Below, piece after piece: positions 35,617-48,275 of a stretch of 64,000 nucleotides of DNA. Under the pieces are notes generated by a model. That model was not told the DNA's origin. It did not search any database and saw nothing but the letters and a program-made list of their open reading frames with translations. How positions within the stretch are numbered: the first letter of the stretch is position 1; each line of letters opens with the position of its first letter. The DNA is taken from the NCBI GenBank assembly GCA_015227615.1, contig JAALGZ010000018.1, positions 1 to 64,000 on the forward strand, in the 5' to 3' direction. The translations under genes and the position numbers were made by a program. The stretch is from Labyrinthula sp. Ha. Lineage: Eukaryota > Sar > Bigyra > Labyrinthulida > Labyrinthulaceae.

Positions 35617-38600
35617 TGTTTCCACTCTTAAAGTATCAGAATCAATAGTAATGTCATATCGAAGTACAAATGTTCAGGGGGGGTCCAATTCTTATTCTAT
35701 CTAGCTTGGCAGTATGAGAACCCATAGTATTTATCACAAAATAAAATATATACTTGAGATTCAAAGAAAGTAATCAAGCAAAAATCTGTTTAAATAGATT
35801 ATATATTTAAATCAAGATAGGGGAAAATTGGATTCTTGATTTCTGGTTTTTGATTTCTGTCCTGGCGACTGTTAAGGCATTGACAAGGTATAAAGCAAGA
35901 TGCATTTTCTTAATACCAATTAATATATCAATTTATACAGACAGAAATAATTAAATTAAATACTTGAACAGAGATTCTATTAATAACTATACTCTTACTT
36001 TGTATAGATTTCACAGTGCAAGACTTGATCTTTGACTTAATCTATTTGAAGAAACAAAGCTTGTAGAAGCCTCATATTGCTTCAAGAAAGCACATATTAT
36101 AAACTAAGACCCTTTCGCTAATGTTCCTTTAAATTCAAAATAACATTGGTTCAGGACAAGAATCTTACTGTCGGAAAGAACTCAGACCTACTTGTTAGCC
36201 CTATTACACTTAGAGAAGTGTTATTATGCGGGGATCAATATTGAAATCAAGTTAATAAATTAAATGGATTACTATTTTTAAGCTAAATAATAACATTATT
36301 TCATAGTTTAAGTTATATAGTAGATAAACCTAGAGGAAGAACAAATGTTAAAACTAGAAAGAGATTGAAATATTTACCTCTATTACACCGAGTGATAAAA
36401 TATGCTAGGACTGAGGATGACAGTCACTACTTGACTAACATTGCAATATTTTTTGGATAAAGTTTACATCAATTTATAGAATTGACATATGTCATAAAAT
36501 TGACCTGGGATTTCATGATTCATTTATTAACATTAGAGTATAGGCTTCGAAACTGTACCAGAACTTCGAGTATTATTTTATTTTTAACTGGAATCTTAGT
36601 AGTATCAAATTGAATAATAATATTAGGGTCATATCCTCAGTAAGTAGTATTATGATCAAAAAGACCAGAAGTAATAGAAGCTCCATCTCTTAATAGCTAA
36701 TTTTAATACTGTTTAAAGCCTGTTGACTAGATAATTACTACGAAGTAATTATTGCAAAGACTTCCATAGCAGTAACATCATTTGATACCAAGAGGTATCC
36801 TATCTAACTTCAGACTTACATACTGACATATTCCTATTATTAGTTTCAATTATCATGACGGAATATGACCAGATGCATTTTATGTAGCTGTTAGGTATTG
36901 CTGTAACCCTATCATCATGTGTGGAAGCTAGATATAAATGAGGGTCATTAACCGGTTGGTCTCGATGAGTGCAAAATCACTCTTTTTGATAACTATTAAT
37001 TCAAGATAAAATTATGTGTTCAGAGGACGTGTAAGATGAAATTTTCTTTTGTGGGTACACGCAAAGCGAATATTACTTGCATACAGATATACTTCTGCCT
37101 TGACCCGCAAAGAGTCAAAATCGTGGGATAGCACTCCTTGCAGATAGAGGCTCCAATAATTAACTAATAGTTACTACACAATCAAGCAGCTTTAACCGGG
37201 TTCGATTAAAGCATGAAAGGGCGAGGAACAAAAGGCCGAGGTATATAAACAACTAAAATGCATCTCTGGGAAAAGTTATATTTGTTGAAGTGGTTGAAAA
37301 GCGTCGTTTACAGTTTCGGATGAATGTAGTTTGCTTAATTTCACCTGTACAAGTGTATTCTTAACCTCGTAATGGACAAAATAGTTTTCTTCTGTCATTG
37401 TGATAATATATTTTTCTGTATAAGATTAAGTTTATTACATATTCAAACAAAAGAGTTGCTGGGTTATATAGTTGATCAATTATTTTGTATATAACAGATC
37501 TTGGGGAACAATATCATAATATTAATGTTATCCTTATCTCTAAGGTTATGAATTTTCTAACCGTTGACCTATATAGATAATTTTCGATGCTTCCAACATC
37601 ACACAATAATTATACCTGACAAGGGATTTCTTAGTCCAAGAAGCTAAAGCAAGCAACCCTTAAGTTTTATACCTACATGTACAATAAAAATAAACTGAAA
37701 AATACAATTATACAGCATATTATTAAAAAATGCTTAAAAGCTATTAGGAAAAACTCGGTGCTATGGAGTTCCTTTTCTTAGTCATATATTACTCAATAAT
37801 ATGCAAATGTCAATGTGCTTTTCCTCACGGCAATTTTCTGGATAGACTAACATTAGAGCTGGATTAAGAAAAATGCAATAGATAGGGATGAGGTATTCAG
37901 AATTAAAGTACATAAGTATTAATATTTTATACTCTGATCTGGGGTGTTGATACTCGGCGTACTGGATCAGCTGAGTAAATAATACATTCTTAAAGTGACA
38001 TTGCATGTTTTTAAACTAAAGATTCTTTTGATCATAGTAATGTACGTTTTTACTGATCATAGATATGATTCGACGGGTAAGTTTCTGACAGGTATGAGAA
38101 ATAAGTTGCTGTAATCAATTTTTCATTGAACTTAGATTGATGCGTAGATATAGGATATTATATGCACAGTTCTTTATGGAAGAGAGAATCTATAGTAAAC
38201 ATTGTTGATACTAATCACCTAGATTAGCGTTTTGACTAAAATTAATAATGGAAAATACAAAGTTTTACCTAAGCAGAATCTTTCTCTCACCATATCAAAC
38301 ACATAAACTGTATGAAGCCTATGCTGCGGGTAACGACAATCTATGGTAAAAATACAGAAAAAATATAACACGAGTCTCTGAAATTATAATATATCATGAA
38401 TACACTGAAACATAAATAATTATACATTAAAATATTCTGTTATTAAATATTAACATCGAGAATAGATGGCCACTTTGTTATTTTCATATTGGTTGCCAAT
38501 GTACCCAGGAGCGCATATAAGCTCTGAATATCAGAAAAATTTTTCAGAATAGTTTTTAGTGGCTTTAGGTTTAAACATTTACTTGATTATATTGCCTATG

Positions 38601-41600
38601 TCTAGAGATTAAAAAGGAATATTATTTGGGTTTCAAGCAGCAGATAAATACAACATGATATTTCATTGTAGCCCCGTTCATTTTGATGACAAGACAAGAA
38701 AACAGTTAAATCCGATGAAATTTGATTTCTATTGGGATTTTTGCAGAAAAAAAGTTGTTATTAATTTTAACTACATCTTTGCACTTAAACTGAGTCGCGA
38801 CCTTGGAAACAAAGGCATATCTGAAGAAAACATTTCGGCAAGACGAATAAATACCCATGACAGAAAACGGAAATTACATGAAAGTTCCAGGGTAGATATT
38901 ATTAACTGACAGCTAATATAATTCTATAATTTGATATTATTTTTGGGAAAATAAGTTTCTTTGACATCATGATTTCATAGTTAAGATTAGAAGGTACATG
39001 TCGTCAAATTGCGTTCTTAACGTTAATCTTTGTTAATGATGTAATACAACCACACATGTTGTTTTCTATATGCTTGGGTTGCTTATGATTTATCATTTCC
39101 AAATATTTATAAAGCATAAGAACATTCGTTAAGAAGTATATATGAAAATCGTTGGCTTAAATTTGCTATGCAAAATAAGGTGGACCTCCAGACTGTCTCT
39201 TACTCTGCCTTTGTAACTATGATACTATAACTTTCTGAAATAAAGTAATCATAATCTAGTTATGTTTTCACAGCTTTAAATTCAGTTAAAATTTAAAATG
39301 TCCCAATTTTTAGATCCAATTCACATAAATCCTTTCCAAAAAAATGCAGATGTAATGCGCCCATTCCCGCTTCACCCCTTATGGTATGATAGCTGTTATA
39401 CATATAGGCTCATGAAGTATTCTCAAACAAATTCCTAAGAAAATTCCAGGTGGTTATGGTTTACCAAATGTTAAAAAGGTAGTTACAATATTATTAAAAA
39501 TAAGTCTGGTAAAACAACCCCACTAAATGGTAATTGAGTAGGTTCCATGATTCATTCTCTCTATTTACCACGTTTGGTTATACTCTCAGGAGAAAACTTA
39601 ATAAAATCCGAGCTTGTCTATTTTTTGAATATAGCCATTAATTTTTTTTTGATTTTTTGTGTTTTTACCCATTTTGTAGTATATGAGCTTCTATTTATTT
39701 TAAAGAGGTTTAGAGAAAATTATATGTACTATGTAAAAAGACAGAAAAAAACGCACACACTTGTTATCCAATATGAAAACGTATTTTTAAATGCTTCTTA
39801 AGTTACCAAGAAATATATTATTTTAAGTTTTGTTACAATATTTCGATAAAAATGCTTAGGAATTTTTGGTATGTATGACCGTACTCTACTGCTGACTATA
39901 GTTCATTTTGAGTTGACACTAATGTGTACTGTTTCCTAAGCTCCAAGTATTATGATAAGGTCGATCAAATGGTCTTTTGCATTGCTCTATCAAGTTTCTC
40001 AATATTTTTTCTCGTATTGTATCTCATTAAGTTCTAAATATTTTTTATTCTGTTTTTAATAATAAAACTTATTTTTTTTGTATCAAGGTAGTTTAATAAA
40101 TGTAAGTGCTTAATATGTCTCATTTACAAGTCATAACATTGTTCCTCAATACGAAAATGAATTCTAAGAGATTACTCCGTTTTAACAAATTTTGATTAAT
40201 AACCAAATATATCATCTACCTGAACCTATTGTCTTTAAAATATCCCTTCTACAGACAAATTATTCTCGGGTAGTGTAAGCTTTAGACTGCATATTTTGCT
40301 TGTCGATAGTTAATAATATATAACCTCTCTTTAAAATAATGATAGCTATATTTTATTTGCTTAATGTAATTGCACATTCAGAACACAATATGATGGTTCT
40401 TTGCAGGAGAAATTATATATTATTTCAATTATTATTTGTTGCCTAAGTGAGTTTTTCATCATGAGAAAATTGCGAATCTTTCCAAGATTGGCTTTTATTC
40501 ACCTTTTTTTGAAATTATTACTCATTCATGGATAGATAAAAACTTTTTTATCCCTACATTCTTTTATCTTTACCTGTTCATAAACTATTTTATGAAATTT
40601 AAATCATATATTTGGTTCACAGGTTAAAAAATATACTCCAAAAGAATAAGTTTTTGTTTTAAAGCATATTTTACATTTCTTCTCACTTTCTGTGTAATAT
40701 AAGTCACAGACGACGTCAATTATCTTTAAAAAACTACTCGTGATCATGTTTTGTATGAATTTTTAGTTTTATGTCGTTCTTTATGCGGAAATTTTCTCTA
40801 TGAAAGATAAATTAAGACACTAGATATTGCCGATAGAGCTTTCATGAATATCATCGAGACAATAACCTTTTCGTCACAATGATCGCACAAGCTTTTTAAT
40901 CATATGTTGAAAACAAAACTATTTTTATTAGATTCCATTTGATTAATTCGCTCAAAAAAAGATAATAATGTCGAGTGTGATTTTTCAGAAGAGAATTTGT
41001 ACTCTGATTCTTATCAAACATTTCTGTTTCCATTCTGATTATCAATAATAACTAAGCTCGGGCTTACCAATGTAAATGATAGTCCTTAACAAAAATAAAA
41101 GCAAGATATTATTAAATTGGTAAATAATAAATAAGATCTCTATTTGAAATGAGATCTACAACTTTCTTTAAGGATTTCCACTACTTGGGCATATATATAT
41201 ATATCCTCTACATGGAACTAACTGTTCAAGTCTTTTCTAAGAATCTTCAATACTTTATACAGTCCTTTGATTTCTATATTGAAAGAGTAAAGTGTTAATT
41301 AATTACGGAACAGCAAGTAAAATTCAAAATAAGGCATTACAGGATTGAAGATACGGGAGTTTATCTTTCAAAGAGCAGAGAAAGAACTTAGCTAAACTGG
41401 GAAATAAGGTTTATTTGTATGTGATGCAGAAACAGCTTTTAATCCTAACTCAGTTGATCGAGTAAAATATTAGATATATTAAAAAAGTAATAATCACTTT
41501 GACAATATCACAAAATTAAGTGATTCCTGTTTTAGTGAGGCTATCACTCAAGGATTTGATGATGATGATGTATTAGAACGAAATATATTGAGACTCCTTT

Positions 41601-44600
41601 TTATCAAAGCTAATCCCTTCGCTGTTTTTTTGGAATATCTATTGAAAAAAGTTTATTTTCTCGTTTCTTGTTTGTTTTATTTTATGCTACGCTGATTCTC
41701 AGCCATTTTGAGACTTTTTTGGTTTCTTCGTAGTCTCCGAAAAGCGATCATTTGTGGTTTTTACTGCATTATAAGGGCTATATGATCTTGACTCTGCATT
41801 GTATAAACGAGGACTTTCTGATGAAACGCTTGGACCTTTCATTTGGTAGATAGAGAAAAAAACAAGATGGTGGTAAAAAGCGCAACTTGATCAAAACTAT
41901 GCTCAAGGGTTACGTGATATATAATAGCTTTCTTCAGTTTACAAAAATAATGAAAATGACATGCTTAATGCATGTAAAAATCTGCATAAGATTTTGTTGA
42001 ACCAAGGAAAAGAAGCTAATAACAAATGGAAAATTTATGGTGTTACTGTTTCTGTCTTAGATAATTTCCATTTTCGCTGCATAGCCTAAGTCAATAGCTT
42101 GATCGCCAAAAAGTATTAGAGCTTCTGAAAATACATTTATATTATTCTAGAAGTTTCAGGATATATTTCAATTGAGTGAAAAATTAAGACAATGGAAGGG
42201 GGCTGTAGCACAATCTGGTTTACAGGGTATGAATGATGCAAAGCTGCAAACCATTAATGTTAAAACAAGATGTGAAAGTGTATGTTTTTTCTAAAAAAAT
42301 ATACTAACAGAAAAAAAGAGCTTATTTGAACATGAGAAGCTGTCAGCTATAGAAAACTGCGTGATATTAAAACTCAGTGACATAAATTTAAAGATCATTA
42401 AGCTTGTCATAGATATGTCACAGCCAAGTCTTCCGACAAGCTATCAGAACTTCCTTTGCAAAGGGGCGACTGTTCCTTACGAAAAAAAAGTAGGTTCAAA
42501 CCCTTAAAATAATCATTGAAAGATATGAAACAGAAGTGTAACAACCCATTTTATGAATTCCCTGAGTACTTTGGTGATATTTTGACAGGGGCATTGCAGG
42601 ACTTAGCCATTGGAGTTACTTGTGCATTTTGGAAAAAATTGAGCGCATATCAAAAGCTATCTGTTGCTTTCAAAGTTTTCTTGTTCAAAAAGATTGAATA
42701 AGAAGATGTACAAAAAAGCAGAAACGGTTGCTGCATCTTCAATAATGCAAAAGCACGAGGATCTTTTGCTAGACTGCATACAAAAAAATTAATGACAACA
42801 AAGTTGTGAAGTCGTAGTTTAAGAAAAGAGCTCAATTTATGATGATAGAATGAAGTCTGCATTATTTTTCAGATGGAGATGATGATGAAACTGAAGATGC
42901 TTTGGATATGGAGGCCTCTAAAAGAGTGAGGATTTTTCTAGCTGAAAAGAAGCTATCAAAAGGATATTTGACGTTAGAATTTTAGAGGAAGAAAATGTTT
43001 AGTTTTCTGTTGCTTACAGTTTTAACTAGAGGATTTTTTTGTGTATAGACAAGCAGCGTTAATTCAAACAGGAATTTTCCACATGCTAAAACAACGTAAG
43101 TCCTCAAGTAATGCTTGAAAGATGAAACATTCATGCCGCTGATGAGCAGAAGAGAAATACAGTTCTACTTGAAATTTGAATTGCTTGAAAACCTAAATTC
43201 CATGGAAGAAAACTGTTTAGAGTGATTTCTAAGCAATTTCACATTTATGAAGCTACTGAAAGTAGGGACAGCTTCTTTTTACCCAGAGTTTTCCCCTTAT
43301 AAATTTGATTTGAGTGAATAAGTCTAACTAGTTTGGTTTGAAGATTTATTGTGAATATGGGATATTTAAGTGAAGATTCTTGTGGTTTTCATGCTAAGAA
43401 CTCAAAGATGCACACTAAATCTATACAGTCACTTCAAATTCAGAATTTTAAAACCTATTTTGCCTAAAAATAAAATTAGAAAGTAAACTAAAAAGTACGA
43501 AACAAACGTTAAACTTCCTGGAAAAAAGGCTCTGTTGGCCATTATTCAGGTTACCTTCTTGCATCTCGTCATTGTTAAACAATAAGGGTCAACTTTCTGC
43601 GGCAAAGACAGCAAAGAACACAAATTATGCAATAACAGAGTTCCCATAGACTTTGTACTTTTCTTTCTTTTTTTTTAAACACGTAAAGCTTGAGACTCAG
43701 TTCAATTAATAATTGGGTTTTGAATTAGAGTGTGACACTTTGGTTCTGGACTATACTACCTACCTTAATATGGATACTTAAGTAAAAAACAAAATGAAAT
43801 AAGAATCATTTGATAAAATCAAAGTCTCAATGCTTTTTTTCATGATCAGAATCAAAGTTATTACTAATATTTGTTGAACATGGTTATTAAATCTGAGACC
43901 TGGCTACAGTCGGAAATACATTCTATTTAGGTGAAACTGCTTTGAGCGCAAGTCCATGTAGTTGTTTTTGAGCCCATAAATATAGATATAAGTTTATTTT
44001 TTAGAAAGCCTTAGGCCCGTAAATGTTTCGATACATGTCTCAACTTTCAATGCTACGGAATCCCCTTTATGAGTATATTCTGGAGTATAAACAAATACGG
44101 AAAGTGAAATTTAGAGAAGCCAAATTCCTATAGCCCCCTTCAATAAAACTGTTAGCTTAATTGATTGGTTTATTTTGAGAAAACTTGCTGATTCTGCAAA
44201 AACAGTTTATAACCGTTGAACAAATGAAAACAGTCATTATTTTCCTTTTTGATAGTTTTTCTTGGCTTTATTTTGGGATATGACTTTTTTAATTCGGAAT
44301 CACTGGCTCCACGCTATTCTGATTGGTCAGTTCTCCAAGAAGTTCATACTTCGTCTGAATTTTGAGTGCACAGAAACCAAAATATCATAGCGAAGATTTT
44401 TAAGGTGAGGAATTGGAATTCACCTAGGAAACTCAAGGGCACAAACATTCACAATTTGTGTCGTAAGGATGTAAAGAAAAACTCGAATTTAACAAAAATT
44501 GCTTGGAAAAAAATCCTTTCAAAAAAAAAACAAAAAATTTAAACACTAAGAAAACAATGTGTTAAGACGAAAGTTGGTTCTTAAAGAGCTCTGGTTCTAC

Positions 44601-45668
44601 GAAATGAATCTTGGAAACACATCAGAGCTACATTGCAGGATGTTTTAGAACTAGTAAAAAGTCAGCACACCACTTTACGAAGTTAGAAACGTTGAAAAAG
44701 TTTGAAATTGAAGTAGTTAAGTTAGAAAGTTGTAGAATTATTTTTACTAGCTCGAAGAATTCTATTTTTAAAGTTAATCTTAAGTTTGATTCAAAGAGGA
44801 ACGTTTACATCTTTTAGGTAATTGACTTAACAAAAGCTGGTCTAGAATGTTTACGTAGATTTGTTAGAGGTTAAACTTTAATGGCTGTAGCAGAATTATC
44901 TTTTCACGGAATCTTTCCAGGAATTATGTTTAGAATTAAGTTTGAACATCAAATCACCAGCTAAGAGAAAAAGAATACATAAGATTGGGGTTGAAAAAAA
45001 TCAAACACGTCTGAACCTATGACCAAAAAAAGTTAAAAAGTAATCAATTCATATTTTCTTTGAACTCTTGACATGAACTTTTTTCCTGAACTCTTGATCA
45101 TCCCTTTTCAAATTAGAATATTTTTTTTAAAACGCTCAACCTAAACACCATCCCTTTTAAAAGTAACTTTTTCCCAACACTCAAACTAAAACCCATCCCA
45201 TTTCAAAGTAAAATTTAATTAAGCAAACATTCTGAAAATGATTTACCTTTCTTGAAGTGTTTTCTTGTAAAACGTGTTGTACTTTCTTTTACTTTTCAAA
45301 TACAAATTAAAGTAGAACGTGTTGTGCTTACTTTTTTATCAAATATAAATTAAACTTAAATCGAACTTCTTTAGCTTTCTTCTTTTCATCTGTAAGAACA
45401 TCCAAGTTGAAAATGATTAGGTAACTTGAAAAAACAATATAATTTTTATTTAAATACATAGAATAGTGAAGATACATTAACTTGATAAAGTTTTTTTTGT
45501 CATTTCATCTTTTCTTGTGCCCGAACATCGTGCTTTCAGAATCTTGATACAGTTTTTCAATTTTGTTGGCTTGATTGCATTTATTTTGAATTTTGATTTT
45601 GTGGAATTTTCAATTCCGGCCAATCAGAAAACAGGAGTCAGAACTCTGGAGCCAATAAAAACGAACTC
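35617..45668. other. Long intergenic region, mostly without recognisable content
   Basis: About 10 kb of AT-rich DNA. Small frames at 38655-38909 and 39547-39801 start with ATG but show no family motif. Positions 41940-42960 look like remnants of a coding sequence (separate entry). A short TA microsatellite lies near 41190, and a gat-repeat near 41560. No tRNA or other RNA gene was found. Confidence 0.5.
41940..42960 (+). pseudogene. Possible decayed protein-coding gene, family not recognised
   Basis: Several short plus-strand segments read as plausible helical, charged protein, for example around 41962-42085 (KNLHKILLNQGKEANNKW), 42144-42290 (LSEKLRQWKGAVAQSGLQ) and 42522-42701 (a frame with NPFYEFPEYFGDILTGAL). 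They lie in different frames with stops between. I tried to join them with 27-32 nt introns of the kind used elsewhere in the window and did not find a consistent set, so decay is more likely than splicing. The helical, Lys/Gln-rich style could suit a coiled-coil or BAR-type protein, but I cannot identify it. Confidence 0.25.
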
Positions 45669-45760
45669 TTTTAATTTAGTATATTTTTATATTTTGAACT
45701 AATTAATCGAAAAAGTTTCAGTAAAATAATTTTTAGTGTCAAAAAAGAACAAAAACAAAG

Positions 45761-48275
45761 ATGAGATATTATGAAAAATCTATTCTAAAACAGTATGAAA
45801 AACGGGAAGAAATCAATAAATTTACGATTGAGTGGTATATATTTTAAATAAGATCATTATAAGGTCAAAGAAAGACAAAAAAGAGCCAGAAAAGTTCAAC
45901 AAGGCAATCAAAACTTTTCTCCAAAGTATGAAAGTGAACAAGGAGATAACTTGGTTAAGGTAAGATATTTCCTTCTCAAAGAATATGGGTTTTATTATTG
46001 TCCACTTTTTGTTCTGAAAGATGAATTTGAAAGATTATTAAGTTTATTTCCAGCAGTTGATTACTTGGGGTATTTTTTGTCCTTATTTTAAGATAGGTTT
46101 TATGACTGTTCAATAAATTGTGATAATTTGAATATAATCTCTAAACCAAACATATTACCTATGTTGAATAAAATATCGTATTGTCTTATTATTCTCTTAC
46201 TATAGTTTTTATTCGTGTAAAATAATATCTTTTAAGTCTTTTGATATGTTTATAAGCAAGAGAACAAAAATTGAAAACTGGTGGTATATATTTCTTCTAT
46301 TTCATATTTAGGTTTTGGAATAATAAATTTACTGCAACTGAGTTATCAAGTATTTTTCAAACACTATCAGAAAATAATACTATGAAATACTTGGAGTAAA
46401 CCTATCTTTTAATTAAACTTTAGTGTTTGGGAGTACAGGAATTATAAAGAATATCAAGAGAAAAAAACAATAATTGGAGGTGTAAAACATTTGCTTTTGG
46501 GAAGTCCTTCTCTCGCTTATTTTAAGTTATTTTGTTTATTTTATTTATTCTTTAGGTTTAGCGTATTTGATATTAGAGATTATGAAATAGTTTTGATAAA
46601 TCTAGTTGAGAAACATCGTTCACTTTTGTATTTGAAAACAATAAACAAAAAGATAAAAAATGAAAAAAACATTTATAGTATGCTTCAATCTATGTTACAA
46701 AAAAGATATGATCAAGAATTCTCTTTAAATGAACTTCAACTATTATTTATGGGAGATGGTAAAACTGGAAAAACTTCAACAATAAGAAGTTTATGTAAAA
46801 AAAGGTTTATGAAAGATATTTCTTCAACTTTGGTTTTAGAAGATACAAATATTTTTGAAATAAAAAAAGATAATTTAAAACCACTCACTAAATATGAACT
46901 CAGTGTTCAAAGAGTGAAAAACGTTCTTGCTATTAAATATAATTTAGATAACAGAGTTGGAAATACATCAAGATACAATCTTCCTTTTGAAGAAGAACTT
47001 TTGAAAAGAACTGTTCAAGATGAAGAATTTCTAAAACTGTATACATGGGATAATAGCTCTAATTATAAATCAAACAACCCTTTCTATCGTATTTCTGATT
47101 TTGGAGGTCAAGAAGTTTTTTCTTCTCTTCATCATTTATTTATGAATCCAAATGCAGTTTATATTCTTGTATTTAACTTAACAAAACAAAGTAACGAAGA
47201 TATGAATAGACTTAAATTCTGGTTAAAAAGTGTGGTCAAAAATGCTACAAGAGCACCTGTTATTTTTATTGGAACTTATTTAAAACAATTTCTTAGCAAA
47301 AATAAAAAGAAAGAATTAGAGAAAACCGAATTAAAAGTCTTTAAATTTATTTCTAAAATTTTTACTGATTTTCAGGTACCAAAGAATGAGAAGATCAGTT
47401 TTTTTCCTATTGAGAATTCAAATCCTTCTTCGAAAACTATTTCTGAGATACATGAAAAACTTAAGAGCTCTGCAAAAGAAGATACATTTCTTACCAACTA
47501 TGTTTTGACTGAGTTAAGTTTACCTTGTGTTTGGGTTTTATTCTTGGATAATTGTAGAGAAGAATCAAATTATATAAGTGTGAAAAAGTTCAAGAATAAA
47601 GGAAAACTTTGTAGCTTTACTGAAGAAAATTTGAATGATATGCTTGATATTTATTCAAGAGCAGGAATTATTTTCTACCATAAAAACCTTGAGTTATCTG
47701 AAGAAGCCAATTTTATATTTTTTGCACCTTCATATATAGCTCAAGCTCTAGGAAGCTTTATTCGGGATTCAAGTCTTCATCAACTTGCTTTTAGGTTGAA
47801 TTCAGAGATTTTTCCTGAATATAGAAAATATATTGATTCTGGAATTATTAGAAAAACTTTATTCAATGTCCTTCTCAGAGAATATACTAAAGAAGAAAGA
47901 GAATATGTTTTGAAAGTTGCTTTAAGTAGTATGATTTTATTAAAATATGATGAAAAAGCAGAAAGTTTTATTGTTCCTGAATTAATTCCTATTTTAAAAG
48001 ATAGCAAAATTAGACCTTCAAAATATACTGAGGACTATATTGAATTTGAAGAACCTATTAGTTTGACAACGTTCTTAAATGTACTCCTTCAATATAAAAA
48101 CGAACATCAACCAAGAGATATTTTGTTGTATCGAAATTTTGCAAGATTATTTTTCGATGCTGATAAAATTGTTGATATATTTTTACTAAGTGAAAAAAAA
48201 ATCGGTTTTAAGTTAGTAAAAAAGACATGGCTGCAAAATACTATGGATATATTCAGAACAAGAACCACGAATTAG
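45761..48275 (+). CDS. LRR-Roc-COR (Roco) protein, unit 1; one splice acceptor lost, possibly a pseudogene
   Basis: Exons by homology to unit 2: 45761-45834, 45864-45959, 45989-46069, 46097-46177, 46206-46283, 46312-46395, 46424-46525, 46556-48275. The eight exons encode N-terminal LRRs (one per exon) and then Roc and COR domains. At 45987 the second intron ends in gg where unit 2 has ag. Retaining that intron gives an immediate stop, and the nearest upstream AG (45981) shifts the frame and stops soon after. An in-frame acceptor near 46033 could rescue the protein with loss of 15 residues. Otherwise it differs from unit 2 mainly in a 74-nt patch at 47839-47912 in COR. The last exon is fully open, so the Roc-COR part is intact. 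Roc domains bind and hydrolyse GTP, and COR mediates dimerisation. Confidence 0.8.

Noticed and set aside
42492-42504. tRNA-like B-box word ggttcaaaccc
   Set aside because: The T-stem pairs at only three positions, and no D-arm or acceptor stem can be built around it.
46491-46499. Start of the Roco protein at 46491 in the long open stretch
   Set aside because: The codon is TTG, not ATG, and the reading upstream continues as LRR protein through tiny introns to an ATG at 45761.
46531-46555. A shorter intron (22 nt) within the last LRR join of Roco units
   Set aside because: Removing it shifts the frame to an early stop. The 30-nt version starting at 46526 keeps frame, phase 2 and the LRR spacing.
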